Origin: Paenibacillus roseus
GTDB taxonomy: Bacteria; Bacillota; Bacilli; Paenibacillales; Paenibacillaceae
DNA length: 64,000 nt
Assembly (NCBI RefSeq): GCF_016424485.1
Contig: NZ_JAELUP010000065.1
Span: forward strand, 147,227 to 211,226
Reading direction: 5' to 3'
Below are positions 39,451 to 49,399 of the stretch, piece after piece. How positions within the stretch are numbered: the first letter of the stretch is position 1; each line of letters starts with the position of its first letter. The position numbers and the translations under genes are program-made. The notes beneath the pieces are model-generated. The model did no database searches, was not told where the DNA came from, and saw nothing but the letters and a program-made list of their open reading frames with translations.

Positions 39451-40542
39451 TTAACCGTTGCGGCGTTGGAAGTCCTGCATGAATTCAGCCAACGTTTTGC
39501 AGTTCTCATGAGGCACGGCATTGTAAGTGGAAGCGCGAAGTCCGCCTACACTGCGGTGACCCTTCAAGCCAACAAAACCCTGTTGCTCGGATTCTTTCGC
39601 AAACTGCTTCTCCAGTTCCTCAGTCTGCAAACGGAAAGTAATGTTCATCGCCGAACGGCTGCCTTCCTGTGCAAAGCCGCGATAGAAGCCGCCGCTCAGG
39701 TCAATCGCATCATAGATCAGCTTTGTTTTATCACGATTGTACTGCTCCAATGCTTCGACGCCGCCTTTGGATTCAATCCATTTGAGTGTCAGATTCACCA
39801 TATACACGGAGAAGGAAGGCGGTGTATTGTACAGAGAGTCTGTCGCTGCATGTGTATCATAGCGAAGCATCGTCGGGACATGCTTCAGGCTGTCGGATAC
39901 CAGATCCTTGCGGACAATGACAATGGTTACACCGGAAGGTCCGAGATTTTTCTGGGCCCCGGCATAGATCAGACCAAATTTGTTAATATCAACGGCTCTG
40001 GACAAAATATCACTAGACATATCCGCAACGAGCGGCACATTATCCGGAACATTCGGGTAATCGGCAAATTGCGTACCTTCAATTGTCTCGTTCGAAGTAA
40101 TATGAAGATAGGACGCATTCTCCGGTACCACGATGCTGCTTAAATCAGGGATGCGGTTGTACTTGTCCGATTCAGAGCTGGCCGCAATAGTCGTCTCGCC
40201 GATCAGCTTTGCTTCCTTGAGCGCCTTGCTCGCCCAACTGCCGGTCATTACGTAAGCCGCGGGCTTGCCGGCTTGCAGCAGGTTCATCGGCACCATTGAA
40301 AACTGGGTGCTTGCGCCTCCTTGCAGAAATAATACGTAGTATGAGTCCGGAATACCGTACAACTTGCGCAGAAGAGCTTGCGTTTCGTTATTGACCTGTT
40401 CAAATGCGGCACTGCGGTGGGACATTTCCATAATAGACATGCCGGCGCTGTGATAATCAACAAACTGCTCCTGCGCCTGTTGCAGCACCTCAAGCGGCAA
40501 AGCCGCTGGTCCGGCATTAAAATTTAATGCTCTGTTCGCCAA
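39451..40542 (-). CDS. serC: Phosphoserine aminotransferase SerC
   Basis: 363 residues from TTG at 40542 (AGGAG 8 bases upstream, with GTG at 40551 too close). It makes 3-phosphoserine from phosphohydroxypyruvate, the second step of serine synthesis, and also serves pyridoxal biosynthesis. LNFNAGPAALP at the N-terminus, FLQGGASTQFSMVP and the PLP lysine in LIYAGAQKNLGPSG are the SerC hallmarks. It is monocistronic. An opposite-strand open frame across it is a shadow. Confidence 0.95.
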   Translation of the reverse strand: MANRALNFNAGPAALPLEVLQQAQEQFVDYHSAGMSIMEMSHRSAAFEQVNNETQALLRKLYGIPDSYYVLFLQGGASTQFSMVPMNLLQAGKPAAYVMTGSWASKALKEAKLIGETTIAASSESDKYNRIPDLSSIVVPENASYLHITSNETIEGTQFADYPNVPDNVPLVADMSSDILSRAVDINKFGLIYAGAQKNLGPSGVTIVIVRKDLVSDSLKHVPTMLRYDTHAATDSLYNTPPSFSVYMVNLTLKWIESKGGVEALEQYNRDKTKLIYDAIDLSGGFYRGFAQEGSRSAMNITFRLQTEELEKQFAKESEQQGFVGLKGHRSVGGLRASTYNAVPHENCKTLAEFMQDFQRRNG

Positions 40543-40669
40543 TCGAAACACTCCTATCTTTTCTATAAAATAATGAATGATATGGCTATGATAGCAAGTT
40601 TAGCGTATTGCATCAAGTAACTGTTTCAAAGCAATGCGCTGCAGCAACATTTTTTGAGGGAGGTCGAAC

Positions 40670-41230
40670 ATGAATCATCACACTGAACGGCTTTTTCTTG
40701 CTCTGCCCTTTGATAGCCGTGAACAAAAAGAATTTTTGAGCATGAGCGCTTCCTGGAAACATCATGCGGAGTTTCGCAAGTGGACCCATCCTGATGACAG
40801 TCATATTACGCTGCACTTTTTGGGCGATATATCGACTGAACACCAGACTCTGATCGGCCCGGCTGTCCGCAAGGCTGTAGAAGACATCACCGCCTTTAAC
40901 CTCTGTTTAGACAAGACGGGAGTATTCGGGCAGCCGACTCATCCTTCAGTGCTCTGGCTCGGCCCCACACAGACACCGCCCGAACTTACCCAGCTTTATG
41001 CTGCGCTAGGACAACAGCTTCAACAATCGATTGGCTATATGCCCGAATCCAGACCATACAGTCCTCATCTGACACTGGCAAGAAAATATGCAGGTGAGGT
41101 TCCCTTCCATTATGGCCGGCTTTCAGTCCTCGAACCGTTCTGCTGGGAAGTCAGGGAGGCTGTTTTATACCGTTCGAAGCCGGGACACCATCCTATGTAT
41201 GAAATTATAGAGCGCTACCCCTTCAATTAA
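40670..41230 (+). CDS. thpR: RNA 2',3'-cyclic phosphodiesterase ThpR (2H family)
   Basis: 186 residues. It has the two HxTx motifs of the 2H phosphoesterase superfamily, HITL at 45-48 and HLTL at 133-136, which form the active site. Members open 2',3'-cyclic RNA ends or ligate 2'-5' RNA in vitro. The N-terminal RLFLALPFD strand is typical. GGGAGG lies upstream of the ATG. A palindromic repeat follows its stop, shared with the convergent glnA. Confidence 0.9.
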   Translation: MNHHTERLFLALPFDSREQKEFLSMSASWKHHAEFRKWTHPDDSHITLHFLGDISTEHQTLIGPAVRKAVEDITAFNLCLDKTGVFGQPTHPSVLWLGPTQTPPELTQLYAALGQQLQQSIGYMPESRPYSPHLTLARKYAGEVPFHYGRLSVLEPFCWEVREAVLYRSKPGHHPMYEIIERYPFN

Positions 41231-41235
41231 ACCTT

Positions 41236-41331
41236 TAGGGAGGCGGGGAGCGCTACGGGACAGAGAATTTTCACAAGAATTCCTCTGCCCCGTAGCTACT
41301 CTAACCAGTCTGTCAAGCATTTCTTTTTAAC
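41236..41331. repeat. Palindromic intergenic repeat, copy D (short form)
   Basis: Arms GGAGCGCTACGGGACAGAG and its partner CTCTGCCCCGTAGCTACTC, with AGAATT-TTCAC-AAGAATT in the centre. The right edge has GTCTGTCAAGCA as in the other copies. It lacks the inner GTTAAAGCCCG block. It is between convergent thpR and glnA. Confidence 0.65.
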
Positions 41332-41360
41332 TTAGGCCCTTTATGTTTGGGGCAAACACG

Positions 41361-41387
41361 AAGTAGGCCCCCGCCGGGGGCCTACTT
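41361..41387 (-). terminator. Hairpin terminator of glnA
   Basis: Perfect 12-base stem AAGTAGGCCCCC / GGGGGCCTACTT with a 3-base loop, 21 bases past the glnA stop. T-tract is weak. Confidence 0.7.
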
Positions 41388-41407
41388 CAAAGCTTTCATT
41401 ATAAAGA

Positions 41408-42832
41408 TTAGCAACCAAAATAAAGGCTGTATTCGTGCGGATGAATACGGATCGCTACTGCTTTAGCCTCATGACGTTTTACAGCAACATAGTTGTCAAT
41501 GAAGTCTTGGGAGAATACGCCGCCCTCTGTCAGGAAGCCGGAATCTGCTTCAAGAGCATCAAGCGCTTCATCCAATGTGCCCGGAACGCTGCGGATTTCT
41601 TTTTTCTCTTCATCAGACAGATCATAGATATTTTTGTCATATGGACCATAGCCAAGTGCAGAAGGATCAAGTTTACGCTTGATGCCGTCAATACCAGCTA
41701 GCAGCATTGCTGCAAATGCAAGATAAGGGTTAGCTGTGGAATCCGGCGTACGGAATTCGATGCGACAGCCTTTTGGCGTAACAGCAGCAACCGGAATACG
41801 AACTGCAGCAGAACGGTTACCTTTGGAGAATACAAGGTTAACCGGCGCTTCATAGCCAGGAACCAGACGTTTGAACGAGTTGGTGCTCGGGTTGGTCAAA
41901 GCGATCAGCGCAGGAGCGTGATGCAGAATACCGCCGATGTAATGCAGCGCCATTTCGCTCAGGTTGGCATATCCGCCTTTTTCGTAGAATAAAGGTGAAT
42001 CTCCGTTAAAGATGGATTGGTGAACGTGCATTCCGCTTCCATTGTCGCCAAACAGCGGTTTTGGCATGAATGTAGCTACTTTGCCGTATTGACGCGCTAC
42101 GTTATGCACAATATATTTATATTTCAACAGGTTGTCGCCTGTTTTCGTCAGTGTGTCGAAGCGGAAGTTGATTTCGCCTTGGCCCGCAGTTGCCACCTCA
42201 TGGTGATGACGCTCTACGCGAAGACCGGACTCTTGCATCAGGCGAACCATCTCGCTGCGAATATCTTGTTGCGTATCTACTGGCGCTACTGGAACATAAC
42301 CGCCTTTTACGCCTATTTTAAAGCCCAGGTTGCCGCCTTCTTCTTTGCGGCCAGTGTTCCATGCCGCTTCTTCGGAATCAACAGAGAAGAAAGAGGTGTT
42401 CATGGAGCTTTCATAGCGAACATCATCAAAGATGAAGAACTCGGATTCAGGAGCAAAGAATGCTGCTGTTCCAAGACCTGTGGTTTGCAGGTATTCTTCA
42501 GCCTTTTGCGCGATACTGCGCGGGTCACGGTCATAACGCTCCCCGTCTGGTGTATGAATGTTACACATAATGTTGAGTGTAGGATGATCTGTGAATGGAT
42601 CAATGTAAGCTGTTTCTGTATCTGGCATCATAACCATGTCAGATTCTTCAATGCCGCGGAACCCTTCAATGGAAGAACCGTCAAAAGCCACACCGTTTTC
42701 GAACGTTTCAGCTTCCACCTCTGTAGCAGGAAGAGAAATGTGGTGTGCGCGACCTGCAAGGTCAACAAAACGGAAATCGACAAATTGAATATGATTTTCC
42801 TTGATTGTGTCTAAAACTTTTTGAACTGACAT
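41408..42832 (-). CDS. glnA: Glutamine synthetase type I, beta subtype
   Basis: 474 residues. It makes glutamine from glutamate, ammonia and ATP. Motifs: FDGSSIEGF, NGSGMHVHQS, the glutamate-binding NRSAAVRIP and the metal-site segment CRIEFRTPDSTANPY. Typical Firmicute (alpha) enzymes have about 444 residues. This one is longer and carries the beta-type internal insert (YESSMNTSFFSVDSEEAAWN) and the tyrosine at DKNIYDLSDEE (about residue 400), the site adenylylated in Gram-negative bacteria. No adenylyltransferase gene is in the window. GGAGG lies 9 bases before the ATG. Two GlnR/TnrA-type sites precede its promoter, so nitrogen control is expected. Confidence 0.95.
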   Translation of the reverse strand: MSVQKVLDTIKENHIQFVDFRFVDLAGRAHHISLPATEVEAETFENGVAFDGSSIEGFRGIEESDMVMMPDTETAYIDPFTDHPTLNIMCNIHTPDGERYDRDPRSIAQKAEEYLQTTGLGTAAFFAPESEFFIFDDVRYESSMNTSFFSVDSEEAAWNTGRKEEGGNLGFKIGVKGGYVPVAPVDTQQDIRSEMVRLMQESGLRVERHHHEVATAGQGEINFRFDTLTKTGDNLLKYKYIVHNVARQYGKVATFMPKPLFGDNGSGMHVHQSIFNGDSPLFYEKGGYANLSEMALHYIGGILHHAPALIALTNPSTNSFKRLVPGYEAPVNLVFSKGNRSAAVRIPVAAVTPKGCRIEFRTPDSTANPYLAFAAMLLAGIDGIKRKLDPSALGYGPYDKNIYDLSDEEKKEIRSVPGTLDEALDALEADSGFLTEGGVFSQDFIDNYVAVKRHEAKAVAIRIHPHEYSLYFGC

Positions 42833-42909
42833 CTAATATTTCCTCCATTTCCGAACGTTAGCATTGATATGAACAGTTATTGTTCAAGTTTTGCTTTAAC
42901 CATGTCGTT

Positions 42910-42939
42910 ATTATAAAACTCTGTTTGAACCTTCGTCAA
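42910..42939 (-). promoter_or_regulatory. Sigma-A promoter of glnA
   Basis: Minus-strand -35 TTGACG (42934-42939), 18-base spacer, -10 TATAAT (42910-42915). Confidence 0.7.
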
Positions 42940-42945
42940 TAGCTA

Positions 42946-42984
42946 TGTAAGGTATTTTTTGAACTCATGTAAGGTATTCTCACA
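42946..42984 (-). promoter_or_regulatory. Tandem GlnR/TnrA operator of glnA
   Basis: TGTAAGGTATTCTCACA at 42968-42984 matches the GlnR/TnrA consensus TGTNAN7TNACA exactly. A second half-matching copy, TGTAAGGTATTTTTTGA, is at 42946-42962, 22 bases away (two turns) and just upstream of the -35. Two spaced sites at this place recall the glnRA operator of B. subtilis. Confidence 0.7.
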
Positions 42985-43141
42985 CTTTTATTAATTAATT
43001 CACAAATTAGTCATATGTGTGGCTTGACTTTAGATTTCAAGATAATTTGGTAGCGATTACATGACATGAAAATTTATTATCCTTCCTTAAATATCATAAA
43101 TTGGAACCTTCGAATCGTTTTCCGAATGTTCGTTTATGGCA

Positions 43142-43185
43142 GAAAAAAAGCAACCCTCGCGATTTGATTCGCTTCAAGGTTGCTT
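43142..43185 (-). terminator. Rho-independent terminator of the DAHP synthase gene
   Basis: AAGCAACC / GGTTGCTT stem with a large loop, followed on the minus strand by TTTTTTTCTG. Confidence 0.75.
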
Positions 43186-43194
43186 ATTGTCGAA

Positions 43195-44256
43195 TTAAAT
43201 TTTCCAGGTTGCAAAGTCTTCAGCGGAAGCTTTCTCGGTGTCAAACCGTTTGCCGACGAGCGCCGCCAGTTTTTCCAGATCCTTGAGAAGCGCTGCGAAC
43301 TGATCCGGGAATAGTGATTGTACTCCGTCTCCAGTCATCGAATTGTCCGGATCTGTATGCATTTCCACAATTAATCCATTCGCGCCGGCAGCGACAGAAG
43401 CCTTGGACATCGGCTCTACAAGCTCTCTGCGGCCTGTGCCATGACTCGGGTCAGAGATGACAGGCAAATGACTGAGCTGCTGCAGGACAGGAATTGCCGT
43501 CAAATCCAGTGTATTGCGCGTATATTGCTCAAAGGTGCGAATACCGCGCTCGCAGAGCATTACGTTCGGGTTGCCGCCAGCCAGAATGTACTCCGCCGCA
43601 TTCAAGAATTCATCGTAAGTCGCGCTGAAACCGCGCTTGAGCAGTACAGGCGTCTTGATTGTCCCGAGTTTGCGCAACAGGTCGAAGTTCTGCATATTGC
43701 GAGTGCCCACTTGCAGAATATCTGCATACTCGGCGCAAACATCGACGTACTCCGGCGTCATGACTTCCGTAATGGTCAGCAGGTCGTGCTTCTTGCCCGC
43801 ATCAGCCATCATCTTCAGCCCTTCTACGCCGACTCCCTGGAAGCTGTAAGGTCCTGTGCGCGGCTTGAATGCGCCGCCGCGCAGCACCTGACCGCCTGCT
43901 GCCTTGACCAGACGGGCAATCTCGTCAATCTGATCCGGAGACTCTACTGCACACGGGCCGCCCATGATGACGAGATTATCGCCCCCGATTTTAACCCCTT
44001 TAATATCAATAATCGTATCGTCAGGATGAAAGTCACGGCTGGCAAGCTTGTAGGATTTTGAAATTTTAATGACATTCTCTACACCCTTGAGCTGGCGCAA
44101 ATGCTCGGACAGGGTGGGCTCCGCTTGGCCGATAATTCCGATTACCGTTCGGTCTGTCCCTCTGGATACATGCGCCTGCACGCCTGCATTTTCAATATGC
44201 TTAACGATTTCTCCAATACGCTCTTCTGTTGTTTCCGGTTTTATAATTACGATCAT
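43195..44256 (-). CDS. aroF: 3-deoxy-7-phosphoheptulonate synthase (DAHP synthase)
   Basis: 353 residues from the ATG at 44256 (AAGGAG 10 bases upstream; an open extension to 44277 is not preferred). It makes DAHP from PEP and erythrose 4-phosphate, opening the shikimate pathway. The N-terminal 70 residues ([18 protein letters not shown]) form the ferredoxin-like regulatory domain seen in Thermotoga-type enzymes, in place of the chorismate mutase domain of B. subtilis AroA. The barrel has [31 protein letters not shown] and [11 protein letters not shown]. Feedback by an aromatic amino acid through the N-domain is likely. Confidence 0.93.
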   Translation of the reverse strand: MIVIIKPETTEERIGEIVKHIENAGVQAHVSRGTDRTVIGIIGQAEPTLSEHLRQLKGVENVIKISKSYKLASRDFHPDDTIIDIKGVKIGGDNLVIMGGPCAVESPDQIDEIARLVKAAGGQVLRGGAFKPRTGPYSFQGVGVEGLKMMADAGKKHDLLTITEVMTPEYVDVCAEYADILQVGTRNMQNFDLLRKLGTIKTPVLLKRGFSATYDEFLNAAEYILAGGNPNVMLCERGIRTFEQYTRNTLDLTAIPVLQQLSHLPVISDPSHGTGRRELVEPMSKASVAAGANGLIVEMHTDPDNSMTGDGVQSLFPDQFAALLKDLEKLAALVGKRFDTEKASAEDFATWKI

Positions 44257-44469
44257 GATTACACATCTCCTTTTCACTTCAACGCTTGTTCGCTTTCAAG
44301 CTTTTATGCTTCTATGCTTTTTGGCTTTTATGCTTTTAATGGATAAAGTAAATATACAAGAAAAGACCGCCCCCGTCAACATCTAAATTCAGATTCGAAC
44401 ATGAACCGACTCGATGAATCAGGGACGGCAGAACGCTCAACAGTTCGATGAGCATCTGTCCTTATACGG

Positions 44470-45420
44470 CTACGCCTGTGTCTTGGTACGCAATTTCGGG
44501 AGCAGCTTCTGCGGATCGACCGTCCGCTTCAGCTCCCAGGTGGACGGCACAAGTGGATGATATTGCTCCAGCCAAGCAATAACCTCCTTGGTAATCGGTG
44601 TAGGCGTGGAAGCGCCGGAGGTCACGGCAACCCGCTCCACACCGTCAAGCCACTCCCGCTTCAACTCGCTCAGATCTGAAATTCGGTACGACTTGACGCC
44701 AGCAATCTCCTCGGATACTTGAGCCAGCCGATTGGAGTTGTTGCTGCGCGGATCGCCGACAACGATACACAGATCAGCCTGTCCAGCCTGCCCGGCAACA
44801 GCTTCCTGCCGCACTTGCGTGGCCAGACAAATCTCGTTATGAACTTCAGCCTGCGGATATTTATCCAGAACCCGGCTAATCAAATGTTTGATATCCCACT
44901 GCGACATGGTTGTCTGGTTAGTAACCAGAATACGATCGCCATCAAGTTCAAGCCTGTCGATTTCCTCTTCCTTCTCGATCAGGTATACATGCTCAGGGGC
45001 AATTCCGAGCGCACCCTCCGGCTCCGGATGCGCTTTTTTGCCGATATAAATAATCTTATAGCCCTCTGCCGTCTTCTCGCGGATCAGATCATGTGTTTTG
45101 GTAACATCCGGGCAAGTCGCATCAACTACAGTCAATCCTTTTTCCCTGGCCCGCTTGCGTACTTCCGGCGATACGCCATGAGCTGTAAAAATCACCGTAC
45201 CCCGCTCAATTTGCTCCAATATTTCCAGGCGGTTCTCCCCGTCCAGTGTAATAACGCCCTCTCTCTCAAAGGCATCTGTCACATGCGAGTTATGGACAAT
45301 CATTCCTAAAATATAAATCGGACGCGGCAGTTCGGGATTTTGGGCTGCTTGCAACGCCAGCACCATCGCATCCACAACGCCGTAGCAGTAGCCGCGCGGC
45401 GATATTTTCACAATTTCCAA
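44470..45420 (-). CDS. ispH: 4-hydroxy-3-methylbut-2-enyl diphosphate reductase IspH
   Basis: 316 residues from TTG at 45420 (AGGTGG 5 bases upstream), giving the usual [15 protein letters not shown] start. It is the last enzyme of the MEP isoprenoid pathway and holds a [4Fe-4S] cluster. The three cluster cysteines are C12 (GYCYGV), C103 (DATCPDV) and C198 (NEICLAT), with H43 and H81 as diphosphate contacts. It is downstream of and in the same direction as the sensor kinase gene, separated by about 30 bases, and may be partly read from it. Confidence 0.95.
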   Translation of the reverse strand: MEIVKISPRGYCYGVVDAMVLALQAAQNPELPRPIYILGMIVHNSHVTDAFEREGVITLDGENRLEILEQIERGTVIFTAHGVSPEVRKRAREKGLTVVDATCPDVTKTHDLIREKTAEGYKIIYIGKKAHPEPEGALGIAPEHVYLIEKEEEIDRLELDGDRILVTNQTTMSQWDIKHLISRVLDKYPQAEVHNEICLATQVRQEAVAGQAGQADLCIVVGDPRSNNSNRLAQVSEEIAGVKSYRISDLSELKREWLDGVERVAVTSGASTPTPITKEVIAWLEQYHPLVPSTWELKRTVDPQKLLPKLRTKTQA

Positions 45421-45451
45421 GCTTGCCACCTGCTTTCCGACCGGATTTCCG

Positions 45452-46948
45452 TTACACCAGCTTCCGGTCTGATGGCTCCATTATACCCCAATCCATTGAT
45501 CCAGGAAAGGCAACCGGGAGCCAGATAATGAAGGTCGTGCCGTCTCCCTCCCGTGTTTTGACCTCTATAGAGCCGTTATGCTCGTCAATAATCCATTTGG
45601 CAATTGACAGGCCAAGGCCTGTGCCCGCCGTCTTGCCCCGGGACAAATCGGCGCGATAAAAGCGTTCAAAGATATGAGGAATTTCGTCGGAGTTCATCCC
45701 GATTCCCGTGTCGCTTACAACAATTCCCGCCTGTTTGTCCATCACAATGGACTTGATCTCCACATGACCCTCCGGTGTGTATTTGAAGGCATTTTCTATA
45801 AAGATAAATAAGAGCTGCCGCAAATAATCGGCATTGCCCTGCACATACACACTGTCAAGCGATGAAAGGTCGTCAATTTGCAGCTCTACTGTCCGCGGCA
45901 GCAATTGGGCACGGCGGGCCACCTCTTCTACCAGCGGCAGCAGCTCTACAGACGTCTTCTCCATCACATATCCAGCGTCGGCGCGGGCGAGCGAGAGCAA
46001 ATCGCTGACCAGACGGGACATCCGCTTTGCTTCGTCAGAAATATCCCGCATCGCTTCCAGGGACATTTCCGCCTTGCCCTGATGCAGCACAACCAGTTCG
46101 CCTTCCCGGTGATTGCCGCCAAGCTCCGGTTTCCACATTTTCTCCAGCAGATCGATGTTGCCGCGAATCGTCGTCAGCGGAGTTCTAAGTTCATGGGAAG
46201 CATCAGAGACAAAACGGCGCTGCGCTTTATAGGCTTCATCAAGCTCATTATAGGTCGTCTCCAGTCTCTCGAGCATTCCGTTTAACGTATCGGTCAGACG
46301 GCTCATCTCATCATTGGGATTGCCCCTTGGAATCCGGACGCTCAAGTTCGAGCCATTTTCAATTTTATTGGTTGCCTGGATCACGTTCTCAATCGGCTGG
46401 AGCGCTTTGCGGGCCAGGAACAAGCCGAAAGTAAACGCAATCATCAACGCCGCAATGGATGACGAAATCAATATGGTCTTCAAATGATTGAGCAATCGCT
46501 CCTCGCGCCCCGTATAGGCAGCTACCTGAAGCAGCCCTACCATCTCGCCGCTATCTCTCAGAATAAGCGGTCTTTGATATACCAGGAAGGAATTCCCATT
46601 AACCTCTGCGCCCACATAGCCTTCCTCCGGTTGGTTGGCCTTTCCTGGAAAAGGAAAATCGGCGCCGGCCAAATTCATCGTTGTTGTCCGGTCGTTGGTC
46701 TGATAGTTGATAACCTGAATGTAAAGCTCCTCGCCCTTGATCGTATTGGGGTTTACGTTCAGTCTCAGTCGCTCCCAAAAATCCTTGCTAGGGGAAATAA
46801 CAATGCTGTTCACTTGCTGCTCAATCTGTACCTTCACCGTGCTATACGTAAAATAATGAACAAGCAGGAAGATCGATACTCCGAAGCCAATCAGCGTAAT
46901 CGCCAATAGCCCGGAATACCACAGTGTCAGCCTCAGGCGAATGGACAT
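45452..46948 (-). CDS. Membrane sensor histidine kinase
   Basis: 498 residues. Two membrane helices at about 11-32 and 163-187 enclose an extracytoplasmic sensor domain of about 130 residues. A HAMP domain (about 190-240), HisKA with the phosphorylated histidine in [14 protein letters not shown] (about 254), and a HATPase domain with [21 protein letters not shown] and [11 protein letters not shown] follow. It overlaps nothing but lies 3 bases after the response regulator, so the two are an operon. It follows an htrA-like gene, as secretion-stress kinases do, but the sensed signal cannot be read from sequence. Confidence 0.92.
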   Translation of the reverse strand: MSIRLRLTLWYSGLLAITLIGFGVSIFLLVHYFTYSTVKVQIEQQVNSIVISPSKDFWERLRLNVNPNTIKGEELYIQVINYQTNDRTTTMNLAGADFPFPGKANQPEEGYVGAEVNGNSFLVYQRPLILRDSGEMVGLLQVAAYTGREERLLNHLKTILISSSIAALMIAFTFGLFLARKALQPIENVIQATNKIENGSNLSVRIPRGNPNDEMSRLTDTLNGMLERLETTYNELDEAYKAQRRFVSDASHELRTPLTTIRGNIDLLEKMWKPELGGNHREGELVVLHQGKAEMSLEAMRDISDEAKRMSRLVSDLLSLARADAGYVMEKTSVELLPLVEEVARRAQLLPRTVELQIDDLSSLDSVYVQGNADYLRQLLFIFIENAFKYTPEGHVEIKSIVMDKQAGIVVSDTGIGMNSDEIPHIFERFYRADLSRGKTAGTGLGLSIAKWIIDEHNGSIEVKTREGDGTTFIIWLPVAFPGSMDWGIMEPSDRKLV

Positions 46949-46951
46949 CTA

Positions 46952-47644
46952 TTACCCGACCTCCCCTTTTAACACGTAACCTGTGCCGCGTACCGTCTGG
47001 ATCAGCCGCCTGCTGCCCCCATCCTCTGTTTTTTGCCTGAGCATGGCAATATACACCTCGAGCACATTGGACTCCCCGCTGAAGTCATATCCCCAGATTT
47101 TTTCCATAATCATCTCCCGGGTCAGCACTCTGCGCGGATTCTGCATGAACAGGTGCAGCAGGTCAAATTCCTTGCTTGTAAGCTCAAACGTCCGCCCGGA
47201 GCGAATCGCCTCTCGCGAATCAAGATCAAGCGCCAAATCCTCATAAGCGAGTCGGCTTGTGCTTTCTTCAGACTTGTCCGATTTGCGGCGCAGCAGCGCC
47301 CTTACTCTGGCCAACAGCTCCTCCAATGCAAACGGCTTCACCAAATAGTCGTCTGCCCCCAGATCGAGTCCCCGAACCCGATCCTGTACATCATCCTTGG
47401 CCGTCAGCATCAGAATCGGGACCGCACTTCCGCTTTCCCGCACTCGCTGAGCCACTTCCCAGCCATCTACCTGCGGCATCATGATGTCCAGAATGAGCAG
47501 ATCAGGGTCCGCGCTCATCATCTGCTTCAGTCCTTCGATCCCGTTTGCCGCTGTAACTACCTCATAGCCTTCAAAAGCGAGACTTCTGCGAAGCAGGGAT
47601 GTAATTTTTTCATCGTCGTCAACAACCATTATTTGCGGTCTCAC
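46952..47644 (-). CDS. OmpR-type response regulator
   Basis: About 230 residues from GTG at 47644. The receiver domain has DDD at its start and the phosphorylated Asp in LLILDIMMPQVDG. The C-terminal winged helix ends GSRRLIQTVRGTGYVL. The start is chosen because the promoter at 47675-47703 would leave only about 9 bases before an upstream ATG at 47659, while GTG at 47644 has GGGGA 8 bases upstream. Its partner kinase follows by 3 bases. Confidence 0.92.
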   Translation of the reverse strand: MRPQIMVVDDDEKITSLLRRSLAFEGYEVVTAANGIEGLKQMMSADPDLLILDIMMPQVDGWEVAQRVRESGSAVPILMLTAKDDVQDRVRGLDLGADDYLVKPFALEELLARVRALLRRKSDKSEESTSRLAYEDLALDLDSREAIRSGRTFELTSKEFDLLHLFMQNPRRVLTREMIMEKIWGYDFSGESNVLEVYIAMLRQKTEDGGSRRLIQTVRGTGYVLKGEVG

Positions 47645-47674
47645 TATCTCGTTCCCCATTCCCGTTTTTCCATC

Positions 47675-47703
47675 ATTATATAAAAGTCCAAAGGTTATTT
47701 CAA
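47675..47703 (-). promoter_or_regulatory. Sigma-A promoter of the two-component operon
   Basis: Minus-strand -35 TTGAAA (47698-47703), 17-base spacer, -10 TATAAT (47675-47680). Confidence 0.75.
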
Positions 47704-47740
47704 AAGAAAAGCAGACAGGACCTTTGCCTGTCTACTTTAT
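47704..47740 (-). terminator. Terminator of the HtrA-like gene
   Basis: GTAGACAGG / CCTGTCTGC stem followed on the minus strand by TTTTCTTTTG. It separates the protease gene from the two-component operon. Confidence 0.75.
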
Positions 47741-47755
47741 CTTTGATGCAGCTCA

Positions 47756-49399
47756 TTACTGCGGTTGCTGTGGCTGCTGCGGCGCGTTAAAGGTGCTGCT
47801 GTCGCCAATTTCTACTTCCAAATTAAGCGACTTGCCGTTGCGAATAATGTTTAGCGTGATCTTGTCGCCTACTTTATTTTTCTTGATCTCGGTAATTAAA
47901 TCTTCTTTGGTTTTGTAATTGGTGCCGTCAATACCGACGATGACGTCAAATTGGCGCAAATCGCCTTTATAAGCTGGAGAGTTGTAATAGACATTGGTAA
48001 CCAGAGCGCCCTCCGTTGTATCCAGTCCAAGTTGCTTCGCATAATCGCTGTTAAGATCCATCAACACAGCTCCGATGAACGGTTTTGGGATTTCCTTGTT
48101 TGCTTTCAGGTTATCCAGCACCTCCTTAATTGTGCTGGTCGGAATGGCAAAGCCAATTCCTTGCGCCGACGAACTGATTGCTGTATTGATTCCGATTACT
48201 TCACCGTTCGTATTCAGCAGCGGACCGCCGGAGTTGCCCGGATTGATGGAAGCATCAGTCTGCAGCAGATGTTCATAGTTGCGGGTACCTTCATCATCGC
48301 GAATTGAAATCGGACGCTCCTTGGCGCTCAGTACGCCAACTGTTACTGTATGGTCAAAACCTTGCGGATTGCCGATAGCGACTACCCAGTCCCCGATATT
48401 AATGGAGTCGGAACTGCCAAGCTTCAGGCTAGGGAGATTATCTCCTTCGATCTTCAGAACAGCCAGGTCGAGATTGTAATCCGAGCCCAGCAACTTCGCT
48501 TCGAACGGCTTGGCGTATCCCTGAACCGTTACTTCGATTTTCGCTGCGTTAGCAATAACGTGCTGGTTCGTCAGAATGTAGCCCTCTTTCTCAAAAATAA
48601 ATCCGGAGCCAAGGCCATTCTCGACAAGTCCGCCATTATTTCCATTACCATCACCATTACCATTCCCATTGTTGGTACCGCCCTGACTGGAATCCGGCGC
48701 ATTGAATCCGTCGCCGAAGAACTGGCGAAAGAACGGATCCAGACCGTTGTTGTTGGAATTTGATCTGGCATTGACAAAGGTGTTGATTTTAACCACAGCC
48801 GGGCTGGACTTCTCAAAAATCGCCGCAATATTATTCGGTCTTGTGCCATCGAATGTATTGGCAGCCGAACCGCCAGGACCGGCGCTCACATTGACAGCCG
48901 GTTCGGAGTGAGATCCGGATACCGCCTCATTTCCCCCAAAGGTAAACCAATTGCGATTGTCGGCAACAGCCATCAAGCCCCCGATAACGACGATCCCTGC
49001 CATAAAGGACGCAAACATTGCACGGAATGAAGTTCTTCGCTTTTCTTTAACCTGCCAGTTGTTCTTCGGAGGCAGTGACGGAGCTTCCGGCGTATACACT
49101 CTTGAATGATCCGGCGGCGTCACCTGAACCTGCGAAGGCGGAATTGGCTGTGCGTGATCTATGAACCGGGAGGGTGAGCTGGCACTTAAGCTGTCTGGCC
49201 GTTCCTGACTCTGATCATCGGATGCCGAACGTTTGAACGGCCCGTAAGTATAGTAATACGAAGGCTTCTCTTCTTCACCCGGCGAAGCGGAATGCTCTTG
49301 CCGTCGGTCGTTGCGCTCCTGTTCACCGCCGTCGTTGTTGCTGTCAGTTGGACGTTTGCCGAAAAAATCGTCGTAAGAGTTTTTATTGTTATCGTCCAT
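47756..49399 (-). CDS. HtrA/DegP-type membrane serine protease
   Basis: 547 residues. A long, acidic, Pro/Ser-rich cytoplasmic part (about 1-120), one membrane helix (SFMAGIVVIGGLMAVA region, about 129-147), then the chymotrypsin-like domain with the catalytic triad in LTNQHVIANA, DYNLDLAVLK and NPGNSGGPLL, and a C-terminal PDZ domain (about 440-530) ending in QQPQQPQ. A Gly/Asn/Asp-only insert (about 245-257, GNGNGDGNGNNGG) in the protease domain comes from short tandem DNA repeats. It degrades misfolded exported proteins. It precedes a two-component system of secretion-stress type. GGAGG lies 9 bases before the ATG. Confidence 0.93.
   Translation of the reverse strand: MDDNNKNSYDDFFGKRPTDSNNDGGEQERNDRRQEHSASPGEEEKPSYYYTYGPFKRSASDDQSQERPDSLSASSPSRFIDHAQPIPPSQVQVTPPDHSRVYTPEAPSLPPKNNWQVKEKRRTSFRAMFASFMAGIVVIGGLMAVADNRNWFTFGGNEAVSGSHSEPAVNVSAGPGGSAANTFDGTRPNNIAAIFEKSSPAVVKINTFVNARSNSNNNGLDPFFRQFFGDGFNAPDSSQGGTNNGNGNGDGNGNNGGLVENGLGSGFIFEKEGYILTNQHVIANAAKIEVTVQGYAKPFEAKLLGSDYNLDLAVLKIEGDNLPSLKLGSSDSINIGDWVVAIGNPQGFDHTVTVGVLSAKERPISIRDDEGTRNYEHLLQTDASINPGNSGGPLLNTNGEVIGINTAISSSAQGIGFAIPTSTIKEVLDNLKANKEIPKPFIGAVLMDLNSDYAKQLGLDTTEGALVTNVYYNSPAYKGDLRQFDVIVGIDGTNYKTKEDLITEIKKNKVGDKITLNIIRNGKSLNLEVEIGDSSTFNAPQQPQQPQ

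Noticed and set aside
39301..40143. Plus-strand open frame across serC
   Set aside because: Shadow of serC; no translation signal.
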